NCBI GenBank assembly: GCA_036873755.1
Contig: JAVTVY010017222.1
Span: 1 to 64,000 of the forward strand
Direction: 5' to 3'
DNA from: Hanleya hanleyi
Lineage: Eukaryota > Mollusca > Polyplacophora > Lepidopleurida > Hanleyidae
DNA: 64,000 nucleotides
Shown piece after piece: positions 39,728-51,649 of the stretch. The notes beneath the pieces were generated by a model, which ran no database searches, was not told the origin of the DNA, and worked only from the letters and a program-made list of their open reading frames with translations. Made by a program: the position numbers and the translations under genes. The stretch's first letter is position 1. Each line of letters begins with the position of its first letter.

Positions 39728-41650
39728 TACGTGCAATAAATTAATCATTTGTAATTTCTGAGCGTAATTTAAAAGCTTTTGAAATGTAGGTAGACAGATT
39801 TTTTACAACTGTGCAGGTGTCATTAGATATTAATTGTACCATTTTTTCGATATTTGGATATTGCCAATAATACTTTGAAATGTATTTTATCCTTAAGTAG
39901 GTGTAAAATGGACATACTAATACAAAATGGAATTCGTCCTCAATCAAGTCACAGTTAGGACACTTCCGATCCTCAATTTTTGTTTTTATTGGCTTGTGCC
40001 ACCTACCAACTTCGATTTGAAGATGGTGGGAGGAGGTTCGAAATCTTGTCAGTGCCATTCTATGAGATTTGACTGTGATAACGTCCAAATATGGTTAAAA
40101 ACAAAAACTGCTAATTCGAATATAAAATGTTGCTCTAGTGGACAAAACAAGTCGAGCATGCCATTCTTGAACGAAACGGTCATTCAACCTTTGTCTCACC
40201 AATGATAGGAAAGCAGTTTCATTTCCCACTTGCTGGGTATGCCAAGCATAATACAAACCCAAATTACCCAAAGATCGCGTAATAGACTGGCCCACGAAAT
40301 TTTGTTAGGATGAAATTCCAGATCATCTAATAGTATACCATAAACCTGTTTTACAATCTTTTTATCGTCCATAGATACAATTTTCAACCAAAATTTAACA
40401 ATCTTATACAACCGTTTCGTTAGCAACGTTGTACGACCTAGTTCCCCATAAATAAAGTCGTGTTGTGTACATAGCCGCACACCCAAGACATTTTTACAAT
40501 GCAAATGTATACGTTCTATAGCCATAGCGGTAGAGAATCCCCACACTTCCGCACCATAGTTCAGTATTGGCAATATTAATTTATCAAATAAGTCCAACGA
40601 GTGTCTTGGAGAAATCTCGGTAAATTTATAAACTAGTCTATGGAGGCTGAATATCGCCTTTAATGCTTGACCTGCTAATGTATTTTGGGCGTTCATAAAA
40701 GAGCCACCGGTCGTAAAAACGATACCTAGGTATGAAAAACTGCTAACTATTTCTAAATATCGATTATCATATAAAAAGTTAATGCCGTTTGGCAACCTAC
40801 CGCCTTTTCTGAATATCATCACCTTCGACTTTTGTATACTCACGATCAATTTCCATTTAAGACAATAACCGTGTAAAATATTCAACCCATTTTGTACGCC
40901 TTCAGCCGATTTAGCAAAAACAATTATATCGTCAGCATACAATAGTAAAAATAACTGTAGCATACCTATGTCTAAACCTTCAGCCCCTCTTAAGTTAAAC
41001 TCATCTTCAAGGTCATTAACATACATAGAGAATAGAAATGGCGACAGACACTCGCCTTGTCGTACTCCTGTAAAGCATGTAAACTCTTCACTGATGAAAT
41101 TTCCAGATCTAACTTTCGACTTAACAGATTTGTACATTGACATAAGTACGTTTAATAATCTGCCACGAACGCCCAGTTTTAATAATTTCAGCCAAAGCAA
41201 GTCCCTGACAACATAATCGAAAGCTTTAGTAAAATCTACAAAAGCACAAAATAATTTCTGGCCTGTGTTCACGAGATGAGTGATAAGACCATGTAGAGCA
41301 AACAGATTACCGACTGAACCCATGCCCTGGCGAAAACCTGCTTGGGCCTCAATGTATACAGAGTATTTCTCGGCCCATTCTCCTAATCTGTTATTTAATA
41401 TTCTAGTAAATAATTTCCCTAAACTGCTCAATAAAGTTATACCTCTATAGTTATTAACATCATCAAAATCACCGTTTTTATGTAATGGAATTATGTAACC
41501 CTCGGACCAGGCTGCAGGGAAATGCCCTTTCTCCAATATTACGTTAAATAATGTCAATATTGTCCGTTTTAATACATCTATCCCATAAATCAGAAATTCG
41601 TTTAATATACAGTCTGGACCACCTGATCTATTCTGTTTTATTATATAGGC
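39728..41650 (-). pseudogene. LINE 3' half: reverse transcriptase to 3' UTR
   Basis: Minus strand from about 41,650: IIKQNRSGGPDCILNEF, HFPAAWSEGYIIPLHKNGDF, NYRGITLLSSLGKLFTRILN, AFVDFTKAFDYVVRD, TGVRQGECLSPFLFS and LLLYADDIIVFAKS (catalytic YADD), followed by the long C-terminal region and a CPNCDLIEDEFHFVLVCPF zinc-knuckle-like end at 39,741. Frame changes near 40,270 and 40,090. It is 5'-truncated inside RT. The Polinton terminus interrupts its 3' UTR after GCACGTA, judged against the second copy at 47,990. This LINE half lies opposite in orientation to the endonuclease half on the far side of the Polinton. Confidence 0.88.
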
Positions 41651-41691
41651 TGACGAATATCAACAGTTCATTTTATTCTAATTACGTTATA

Positions 41692-41726
41692 CCATGGAGT
41701 TAAATAAGACGTATTTAACTCCATGG
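41692..41726. mobile_element. 35-bp micro-relic of the CCATGGAG transposon family
   Basis: CCATGGAGTTAAAT, seven bases, then ATTTAACTCCATGG: essentially two transposon ends joined. Flanks TTATA and CTATA agree in four of five bases, as expected for an old 5-bp target duplication. The same end sequence borders the element at 46,517-48,997. Confidence 0.55.
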
Positions 41727-41939
41727 CTATACTAACTTAAAAAGCTTGAGATCAAGTACGCATATTATGCTAAAATAAACAATCTCGTTAACCATGTTAA
41801 CGAAAACGAGGAATGGTTCCCTGGTGAGTAAAAATAATTTCTACCCAATTATTAAGGCAAAAAGAGGATTTGAGAACGGGAAGCATAATAAACACATCCT
41901 GTATCTAAATGAATGTGAATGTGAATGAATATCTATTTT

Positions 41940-42400
41940 GATTGAAATTGTAGTTTAAGGGCCGCTTCCCATTCGGATTTCGCGGCCCATCAACTCAATG
42001 TTTTATTCGAATTTCGCGGTACATTACTTTGTTTATTGAATATCTTTTCCAGCGCTAAATATATAAATAAATAAATAAATAAATAGATAAATAATAAATA
42101 ACAATGAGAGATTAGTAGGAGATATAAATAGAACTAAATAGGAATCGCTATATGTACAAGTTCGTACGTCTCTTTCTGTTTTGTTTTTTGTTTTCTTTTT
42201 TTTTTTTTTTTTTTTGGTTAAGTTATACTGGTAATTGTGAGTTCACTGTAATCGCGTGTATGATTCCTTTGTCTTGGTACCCCATAGTACGCACAAAACC
42301 GTCCAGAAAAAACTGGGAGAACCAGGGCGTCTTCAGGGTTCTTAGAGCCGACTTCCCGACTGACGCCCTCGGGAACAGGGGGGTCCTTCCAGAAATCTGT
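41940..42400 (-). mobile_element. LINE 3' tail (second family), minus strand
   Basis: About 390 bp nearly identical, in reverse orientation, to 50,600-50,990, which follows a LINE C-terminal coding fragment. Contains AAATAAATAAATAAATA and GCGGCCCATCAACTCAATG. Only the non-coding tail and part of the last coding segment remain. Confidence 0.65.
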
Positions 42401-42409
42401 GCCTGTAAC

Positions 42410-42955
42410 AATTGCTTGGAGTGTGTATTGGGGTACAGAACGGCAGGTCTACGTTCTATATTGCGTGAAAGTCAAAGGATCATATTCTGTGTTGAGGCGT
42501 CAGTTGGGTAACATCAAAGGGGTAGCGTGTCCGGAGTGGTCTAGGGTCGAGTATTCTGATTCTGGGTGTTCTTGCTATGCGGCGTTGTCACTCAAGGCGC
42601 TGTTAGTATTCTTGTAATCGTCATCCGTCTTCTGTTTTAGGTCTTGTCCAACTCGTCTATGGTCTTTGGTGTGCCTGTATCATATGAAATAGAAGGCTTG
42701 TAGTCATTCTTGTTTTCTATTGTTTTTCGATGCAATAATTTGATATATCTTCCTCACAACAACAGGCACCCCCCGACCGTCGGTCACATAATATGAATAG
42801 CAATATATAATTAAGTGAGTAAATAGATGGACAAATGGATAAATAACTAAACATTTCGATGGATTCAGTACTTGGTGAATACACAAATAAACAGCTCTGT
42901 ATTATTTCTGAATGCATTATCGTTTGATGGCCATAAAGAATTTGTAGGACAATGA
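42410..42955. other. no gene seen
   Basis: AT-rich sequence with no convincing coding or repeat structure. Confidence 0.3.
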
Positions 42956-42959
42956 GATA

Positions 42960-43265
42960 GACGGCCCTCAGTATCAAGGTAACTCCGCCATCACCATTTC
43001 CTATATTTTATGCCGAATACTGCTCGCTATATGCGATTTGGCCGTGCTATTGTTGTCGTGAATTCAATTAGATTTGGCCATCGTTTGTTTTGTAGGACAG
43101 TGGAACAGACGGCCCTCCGTATCTAGGTAACTCCGTTGTTGCCATGCCTATTTTATTTCTAAATGAGTGACATTTTGGCCGGATGTTATGTATGGATAGT
43201 TATTATGGCCATAATGTTTTGTATGGCTATGATGCACACGGCCCTCAGTATCAAGGTAACTCCGA
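42960..43265 (+). repeat. ~140-bp tandem repeat, three copies
   Basis: GGCCCTCAGTATCAAGGTAA-type text recurs at about 42,963, 43,110 and 43,240 with partial similarity between. It lies just inside the inverted copy of the CCATGGAG transposon arm. Confidence 0.6.
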
Positions 43266-43912
43266 TGCAATATCTATTTCAAACAGACAGAATATTTATA
43301 GCTGAAGATCAACAAGAGATTCTTTTATGAAGACCTGAGTGAGAACTGTCAAGGCCTGTTAATGTGTCAGTCTTCCTTTGTGTGTTCATCAACTCTCACG
43401 GATTCCACTTAATCTCACACATTTGAATTGAATAATCTCTGTTTGCCGGCATGATCTGAAACAATGGTTCTTTCATAATTTGAGAACGGTACGTGTGATG
43501 ATACACGCATATAACCTCATCATATAAAACATGTTTTCAGCAAGTGTCAAGCTGGAAAAATTTAAAATCCTAAATATAATTTATAATAGAAACGATGTAA
43601 GTGATGTGCCTATCACTGTTGGGTCAAAATGGTCTCTCTTTCCCTCCATGGTCAAACTCAACACTTCCCGGCGGCGTGCACAGCGGGCGGCTAAGTACCA
43701 ATTCACATTTCCAATACACTCAACTTATAATAGCTTTGATGACGTCGATGGGGCGCATGCGCGGGAATCCGACAACTGCAAAACATGACCGAACCTGCTT
43801 TAATGCCCCAAATACACACAGGCTAATCCGACGAATCTCTGCTGTGGCGGAATCGTACAATGAACACTTTGAACTGGCGGAGTTGTCTCTCCTTCTATAT
43901 TTTAACTCCATG
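43262..43912. mobile_element. CCATGGAG-family transposon arm, inverse copy
   Basis: Reverse complement of 46,517-47,162 with about 98% visual identity, ending GGCGGAGTTGTCTCTCC...TTTAACTCCATG at 43,912. Its other end is not found at a sensible distance; 41,692 is too short to be its partner with certainty. It contains GATGACGTCGATGGGGCGCATGCGCGGG, a CRE-like plus NRF-1-like pair. The ORFs in this arm mirror those in the other copy. Confidence 0.65.
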
Positions 43913-43914
43913 CC

Positions 43915-46094
43915 TCAGCCAATGTAATGTCATACCGGTATAGATCTAATAGTAACACATTTGGAATCAATCAGATGTGGCCCATTATTTGCAAGTTTTT
44001 ATTTTATTTTTTACAGGAACATTTCAAGAATAACCAATCTATGTAAATTGCAGATTTTGTCCAAGTCTTTAGACACCTACAACACACAAAAAAAAACACA
44101 AAAAAAACACACACACACATAAAAAACGACTGTAATGTAGTAGCAAATGCTCAATTTTCCAAAGTTGCACTCTAATATATATTGGTTCTAATTTATATTT
44201 GGGCGAAAACATTGAATCAACAGTGCTTTGTTGCCATATGGATGCCAATGTGCTGGCCAATGTCAGTTAGTGCTTTCTGTTTACCCATGGAGGTTTACCG
44301 TACCATCGTTTGTTTTAAAAATGTAATATGCTTTTTATGTATATGTTTTATGTATTTGAGTCTTTAGCCTTCGGGCATAATTGAACAATAAATAATCTCT
44401 CTCTATATTTCTCAACATGTTGAGACGATCATAACTGTTTCGACACTAAACGAGGCAAGCCGTTTTGGTATTCATTCATATATTGATATAAAAAATAAGT
44501 GTTTTGATATTTATTATTTCATTTTTGATTTCCAAAGGTGTTCTCTTGATCTCAAAAAACCTTATACCGTAGCCCGAAAACATCGGCTAAGGAGTCTATT
44601 TTTTTTTTTTGGTTGTTGTTGCTGAATGCCACGCCCCCTTACCTATATTCATCTATCACAGCCACAGTTTCTGGGTTACCTTATACCGGTATTTAACAAA
44701 AAACTTTTTTGACAAAAATATAAACGAATAAATACCAAAACGGCTTGCCATATTTCTGAGCCTTTGTAAAAACCAGTTGGGCATATAAGTGAGAATTCTC
44801 TTAGGTACAACGGAAGAAACAGCGGAAAGATCGGCTGTCCTGTCAATTACGGTGCCGTAATCGCCACATGCAAGTAGTAGTATAAGTGGATTTCGAGCCT
44901 CATTTTGCCGGGGGAGATAACTCTAGCCAAAAGGGCGAATATCGGTCCCTGGGCTTATTGGGACCTGCCTACCAAGTCGGTAGCCACTTTTTTCCGTCCG
45001 TCAGGAGTAGGTTTCATGAAAATGAATATGCATTACTCGTGACGTCATATCAGCCTCGTTTTTATATACCGGCCTGTCACTGGCCGCGCATAACGATCAG
45101 CAATTTGACACTTTAGTGGGAGGGCCCCTTGATTTATGGAGAAAAGAAATCCGAATATTATGATTGTGGAATAGACTTTATTTTATACGTATATATATGT
45201 TGTTCATTTATTCCCTTGTTTTGTACTCAGCTCATAATGAGTGTATTCAATACAATTCATTCCAAATTCATTTTATACGGACCTATGTAGTGCAAGACCC
45301 CTTATTATGAAACAGAATCTGATGTTAAAAATATTCAGTATCGATGTTGCACGTAGTATACGGTATACAAATATATCTATAACCTTTCTGTTTTTGTGTA
45401 TTTGTCTTCGAAGGGGGAAGTATATGAGTGCAGGTCACAAGACCAATTTTCTCGACAACATATCTTGAGCATGGAAATACACATTTCCAAAGTAATAAAA
45501 ACATCCTTCATAAAATACATTTATCAATTTAAATTATAAATGGGACACCGAACTGATTTTCTTTTCTTTTTTTCTTCTTTTTTTTTTTCTTCTTTTTTTT
45601 TCACAATGATACGTTCCTTATTAAATGTATATATGTTTATAAAGGTAAACTTTTCTTCCAATTTGGAGAATTTAGAATGGAGTAAATAAAAAAAAAGAAA
45701 TAAAAAGTCCATACAACCGTGTCACTGACCAGTAGGTTACTGAAAAATGTGATGTGAAATTCCAGGGCAATTATTGCTCATATTGAATGCAAGACAAAGT
45801 GTGTGGTGGAGGGGGATGGAGCTTTCATTGTTGTCTTGGACCGAGTATAGCCCACACTTTGTGCCAGTCATGTCAACCTTTTGCGTTGTTTTTTTTTTTT
45901 TTGGTTTGAAAGGAATATCATTGAAGAATATCCATCATCGAAACAAAAACTAGCACTCAGACGGGAATATCTTCAGACTCAATCTTCACTGTAACTACCT
46001 GTCACGACTCCCCTGTACCACGCGTATATCTTGGACAGTTCATCGGTGAAGCCTAAATTGAGGCAGCGTAGGCCTATTGAGAAAATGATATGGA
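43915..46094. other. no gene seen; simple-sequence tracts
   Basis: Includes a CA/A-rich tract (44,083-44,125), poly-T tracts (44,600 and 45,570-45,600) and otherwise AT-rich DNA. No coding signal on either strand that I trust. Confidence 0.4.
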
Positions 46095-46096
46095 TT

Positions 46097-46456
46097 ACAC
46101 TCTCAGAAATATTCAGGGAATAATCCTGAATAGATCAGGCTCCACATCCACAACTCAATTTCAGGGATTTTACCTGAAATTCAGGAATAATTTCCTGAAA
46201 TTCAGGTATATCATCCATGAATTAAAGCTAAATTACCTGAATTTCAGGGGATTTTACGTACCTGAATAGGGTCGGGAACATACTAATCAGGGTGGTATAT
46301 TTGCCTGAATTTCAGGGAAAATCCACTCATTCAGGGATCATTTTGCTGAAATTCAGGAAATTATCCCTGGATTCCAGGTAAAATCCCTTAAATTGAGTTG
46401 TGGATGTACAGCCTGATCTATTCAGGATCATTCCCTGAATATTTCTGAGAGTGTAT
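46097..46456. mobile_element. ~360-bp palindromic MITE with CCTGAATTTCAGG subrepeats
   Basis: Ends are TACACTCTCAGAAATATTCA and its complement. The terminal ~95 bp pair closely (ACATCCACAACTCAATTT on the left, complement on the right). The interior repeats CCTGAAATTCAGG-type 13-mers in both orientations. No coding. The target duplication is unclear beyond the TA/AT at the edges. Confidence 0.8.
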
Positions 46457-46516
46457 GGACGCATGATCAAGCTCATCAACGACTCTTCTACCTTGTCAGA
46501 TATATAGCTAGCTAGA

Positions 46517-48997
46517 CCATGGAGTTAAAATATAGAAGGAGAGACAACTCCGCCAGATCAAAGTGTTCATTGTACGATTCCGCCACAGCAGGGATTCGTC
46601 GGATTAGCCTGTGTGTATTTGGGGAATTAAAGCAGGTTCGGTCATGTTCGGCAGTTGTCGGATTCCCGCGCATGCGCCCCATCGACGTCATCAAAGCTAT
46701 TATAAGTTGAGTGTATTGGAAATGTGAATTGGTACTTAGCCGCCCGCTGTGCACGCCGCCGGGAAGTGTTAAGTTTGACCATGGAGGGAAAGAGAGACCA
46801 TTTTGACCCAACAGTGATAGGCACATCACTTACATCGTTTCTATTATAAATTATATTAGGATTTTAAATTTTTCCAGCTTGACACTTGCTGAAAACATGT
46901 TTTATATGATGAGGTTATATGCGTGTATCATCACACGTACCGTTCTCAAATCATGAAAGAACCATTGTTTCAGATCATGCCGGCAAACAGAGATTATTCA
47001 ATTCAAATGTGTGAGATTAAGTGGAATCCGTGAGAGGTGATGAACACACAATGGAAGACTGACACATTAACAGGCCTTGACAGTTCTCACTCAGGTCTTC
47101 ATAAAAGAATCTCTTGTTGATCTTCAGCTATAAATATTCTGTCTGTTTGAAATAGATATATGGTGCGGAAGTGTGGGGATTCTCTACTGCTATGGCTATA
47201 GAACGTATACATTTGCATTACTGTAAAAATGTCTTGGGTGTGCGGCTATGTACACAAAACGACTTTATTTATGGGGAACTAGGTCGTACAACGTTGCTAA
47301 CGAAACGGTTGTATAAGATTGTTAAATTTTGGTTGAAAATTGTATCTATGGACGATAAAAAGATTGTAAAACAGGTTTATGGTATACTATTAGATGATCT
47401 GGAATTTCATCCTAACAAAATTTCGTGGGCCAGTCAATTACGCGATCTTTTGGGTAATTTGGGTTTGTATTATGCTTGGCATACCCAGCAAGTGGGAAAT
47501 GAAACTGCTTTCCTATCATTGGTGAGACAAAGGTTGAATGAATGACCGTTTCGTTCAAGAATGGCATGCTCGACTTGTTTTGTCCACTAGAGCAACATTT
47601 TATATTCGAATTAGCAGTTTTTGTTTTCAACCATATTTGGACGTTATCACAGTCAAATCTCATAGAATGGCACTGACAAGATTTCGAACCTCCTCCCACC
47701 ATCTTCAAATCGAAGTTGGTAGGTGGCACAAGCCAATAAAAACAAAAATTGAGGATCGGAAATGTCCTAACTGTGACTTGATTGAGGACGAATTCCATTT
47801 TGTATTAGTATGTCCATTTTACACCTACTTAAGGGTAAAATACATTTCAAAGTATTATTGGCAATATCCAAATATCGAAAAAATGGTACAATTAATATCT
47901 AATGACACCTGCACAGTTGTAAAAAATCTGTCTACCTACATTTCAAAAGCTTTTAAATTACGCTCAGAAATTACAAATGATTAATTTATTGCACGTATGT
48001 GTATAGTAAGGCGTTTTGCCAACTGTTTGCTGCTCCGCCGAAGATGTATATTTTCTGTAATGTGCTCATGGGCCGGATGGCTTAATGCAACAATAAAGAT
48101 ATATATATATATAATAGCTTTAATACCGATGCCCGTCAAGAACCCCATCGGGCCAGAAGTGATCTTCAATACACAAGTATTGAAGATCAATTAGCGATTA
48201 GCACGCAGGGGTTAAAACGGCCATGGCTGACTCATTAGTTAATAGCTTTGAGGCAGCGCAAAAGCGAAAAAAGGCCAATCTAGTGTTTACAATATTGCAT
48301 TTTATCCAAATTCAGGCTTCCGGTCCCTAAAATGGTAAAGACTGATATGTACTCTTTTATTTGATCTTGAACGCAAGCACAAAATGTGTCATTTTTGAAA
48401 CGCGGAAATTCTGTTAATTCGGCAGTGAAAATGATGTATTTTCTGTTCGTGGCAAAATTGCCCATGTATTTTAAATGGGGTTTTTGAGAATTTTTCTATC
48501 GTTTATTTTTTTAGCTAGTCCAACCGGTCCCTCATGTGCTATTCGTTTCCACATTCACTGTACTTATGCCAAGTTCCCTGCAAATTTTTGTTTTGTTGAG
48601 AAATGAGGAAATTGTAGAAAAACGATAAAATATACAAAACGACAGTATAATTCCAAATTCCTGTAACTAAGCTATGAATGATCATATTCTGATCAATGAA
48701 ATATGCTCATATTCAGTATGATTTCAAATTGCCTAATATTAATATTTGTGTTGCGCATAATTAATGCATCGTTATTTTTACGTAGAACTACTGCGCATTT
48801 TTAATTTCAACTTCCGTTGATGTTTTTCTGCGGCGAATAAGGACCAACGACTCGGTCGGCGGAATCATACATTGAACATCAAACGGACAGATCGTGACTG
48901 ACGGCCATTCAGAATACAATAGCTCTGCGGGCGACCTCACGGGTCAGCGACCGGCGGCTGGCGGAGTTGTCTCTCCTTCTATATTTTAACTCCATGG
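46517..48997. mobile_element. CCATGGAG-ended transposon, 40-bp perfect TIRs, CTAGA target duplication
   Basis: The left end reads CCATGGAGTTAAAATATAGA... and is the perfect complement of the right end over 40 bp (46,517-46,556 and 48,958-48,997). CTAGA flanks it on both sides (46,512-46,516 and 48,998-49,002). 2481 bp, no transposase; it contains a nested LINE fragment at 47,163-48,116. A 5-bp duplication plus CCATGG ends does not match a superfamily I can name with confidence. Confidence 0.85.
47163..48116 (+). pseudogene. 5'-truncated LINE fragment (RT C-terminus and 3' UTR)
   Basis: Near-identical to the LINE 3' half at 39,728-40,570 but plus strand: starts inside GAEVWGFSTAMAIERIHLHY and ends with FKLRSEITND at 47,984, then a 3' UTR ending AATAAAGATATATATATATA. 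A GAAT duplication at about 47,537 breaks the frame. It shows the uninterrupted 3' UTR (GCACGTATGTGTATAG), which locates the Polinton insertion in the other copy. Confidence 0.88.
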
Positions 48998-49002
48998 CTA
49001 GA

Positions 49003-50330
49003 CAGATTGAATAGATAGATAGTTTTAGTACGATAAAATGCGACCCAGAAGGGTTGAACACGTACATACAAACATACATACACAAAAAACAAAACAAAAA
49101 AGCCTCTGAAGCTTCAAAAAAATTTCCCCCATTGTCTTTCAGGCCGTCTGCATATGATAACTTTTCTGGCCTTATATCATTCAGCAAAATATACCGTACT
49201 GCATGCCCGAGGAGTAATGCCATATAATTATATGTCTATTAGGATATTTAACGCAATATAATTATTCTTTTATCAGGACTTGAATTATTGCAGGTTGAAA
49301 GGGGGGGCGAGGGTGGTGGTGTTCCCCCTGGGTCGCCGTTAACTGGCCAGAACTGCTTTTATGATACCATATACCCTCTAATCCCTACTTCCCCCTCCCT
49401 TCACAGAGTCATGGTGGGCCAATTGTCCTGTACACATTAACCCATGGTCCTGTACACATTAACCCATCAACAGGTAAAACTGTACAAATAAATGTTCTAT
49501 TCTATTCTGTTCTATTCTATTCACTGATGGATACCGGAGGGGACACCCTGTTCTCTCCAAATAATGATATAACAAACAGCAAGATAAGTAGTTCACAATT
49601 TTGTTGGTGAAGGGACTGGTCATCAATAAATATTTACTGACAATTAGATCTCTATATACCATTTATTGGCCATAGGCAATGGTGGTTGTGGAATTGTGTT
49701 ATGTAGCTCCCCATATTCATTCGTAATGCTGTCATCGCATTTATTTGGCAAAAGGTATCACCAGACTGCTGTTGCATCCCCCACGACTTGTACTTTTGAA
49801 GATCACTCGATCACCGTTCTGTAAAATCTCGATTGAAAACTGTATTGTCGCCGTTTTTGTTGTAAGGTAACTATTGAAGACGTTTATTCGCCTGAGTATC
49901 GTGGAATCTGTTAAAGGCGAAGCCGGAATAAATCCCACTTTTCAACTAGTCAAATTCTGCACAATAAACTTGACTAAGTAGTTTTTAGTGTAACTTACAA
50001 CCCATACGTGTCATATAGATTATTTGGGGATATATACTTACCAACTGAAGTCGTGAATATGCGTGTGATGATGTCCCCATTCGGAGGAATACTTATTAAT
50101 GAACCTTTTTATAAAACTTATTCAATGCAAAGTGAAACCTGAGTTCAATGGAATTCTAACGGAGGTAGACTTTCTTGTTATCTTGCTATCTTGCTATCTC
50201 TGTTGACCAGCCACCTTGGACTTGTATTCCTTATATGCACGCATTAGGAATGGTACTCTCCTATAAGATAAAGCCTTGGGCTTGCTCTACTTTTAACACA
50301 CCCAGTAAACATACATTCCCAAGTTACACA
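49003..50330. other. no gene seen
   Basis: AT-rich DNA with an ACATACA/AAAAC tract (49,066-49,105), a G-run patch (49,298-49,325) and a TTCTATTCTATTC tract (49,496-49,522). No convincing ORF. Confidence 0.4.
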
Positions 50331-50337
50331 ATAAGAT

Positions 50338-50990
50338 ATGCATACTAGTCAATGGGATTTTGTGGAAATATCTGATTCTAGCATATTAAATATTGCCAAC
50401 AAGAAGCATGAGTCAGCCATATGCAAACTCAGAATAAGTGCTCATCCCCTAAATATTGAGCGTGGAAGGTATACAAAAGGGGTACCTAGGGAGAACAGAT
50501 TATGTTCCCTTTGTAATGTAGTAGAAGAGGAAAAACAATTTCTATTAAAGTGCCCATCTCATATCGACAGGCGTACTGAAGAATGGGAAGAACCCACCCT
50601 GTTCCCAAGGGCGTCGTTAGTGAAGCCGATCCGAAAAATCCTGAAGACGCCCTTGGTTCTCCCAGTTTTTTCTGGACGGCTTTGTCTTGGTACCCCTTTG
50701 TACGCACAAAGGAATCATACACGCGATTACAGAGAACTCATATTTACCAGTATAATTTAACCAAAAACCAGAAAGAGACTTACGAACTTGTACATATAGC
50801 GATTCTTATTTACTTCTATTTATATCTCCTACTAATCTCTCATTGTTATTTATTTATTTATTTATTTATTTAGCGCTGGAAAAGATATTCAATAAACAAA
50901 GTAATGTACCGCGAAATTCGAATAAAACATTGAGTTGATGGGCCGCGAAATCCGAATGGGAAGCGGCCCTTAAACTACAATTTCAATCAA
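50338..50990 (+). pseudogene. LINE C-terminal coding fragment with 3' tail (second family)
   Basis: KLRISAHPLNIERGRYTKGV and RLCSLCNVVEEEKQFLLKCP (Cys-x2-Cys...Cys) are the usual C-terminal end of an L2/CR1-type LINE protein. Coding ends near 50,575. A long 3' tail follows with GTACCCCTTTGTACGCACAA, a TTATTTATTTATTTATTTAT tract (50,838-50,872) and GCGGCCC..., shared in inverse orientation with 41,940-42,400. Confidence 0.7.
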
Positions 50991-51394
50991 TCAGACAGGC
51001 GTATTGAACTGTTTGTGGCTGTAGAGTCTGTATCCCCTGATATATACTCGATGGTGACGTAGAACCAGTTTTTGTTGCACTTATGTGCAAAATATTATTA
51101 ATCCTGTAGCTAAGTTCACTCATGCATGCTTTACCTTGTATTCAGTATAAATGTTAAATGACTTAGTTCATTGTGGTATATACACACATACACGTGGATA
51201 ACCGGTGAGATAGTTTCAAGGTACCGGTAATAGTATTGTTTGTTTTTGCCTGTTCTAATTGTATTGCCTATATATGGCATAGTTATGCAAATAAATCTGA
51301 ATCTGCATATCTTTGCAAATCGTTCACTTCCTCATTGTCTAATTGTTGCATGCGGTAATCATAGTCCGGACTTTTATCCACCGAAATTGAAATT

Positions 51395-51640
51395 AGGGTC
51401 ACATGAATACAGAGCATTTCAGGTCCAGGCTGCTATCCACCGAAATCATAAGTCACACAATACAAGTAATGTTGTCAGAGCATTTCAGGTCTAGGCTGCT
51501 ATCCAACGAAATCATAAGTCACACAATACAAGTAATGTTGTCAGAGCATTTCAGGTCCAGGCTGCTATCCACCGAAATCATAAGTCACATGAATACAGAG
51601 CATTTCAGGTCCAGGCTGCTATCCAGTCTAAAGGAGCTAG
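51395..51640 (+). repeat. ~65-bp tandem repeat, four copies
   Basis: CAGAGCATTTCAGGTCCAGG followed by CTGCTATCCACCGAAATCAT, starting near 51,409, 51,476, 51,542 and 51,597, the last shortened. Confidence 0.85.
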
Positions 51641-51649
51641 ACATCTTAG

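Noticed and set aside
42152..42511. 119-codon ORF starting with a Phe-rich run
   Set aside because: It begins in a T tract and continues into an antisense LINE tail; not a gene.
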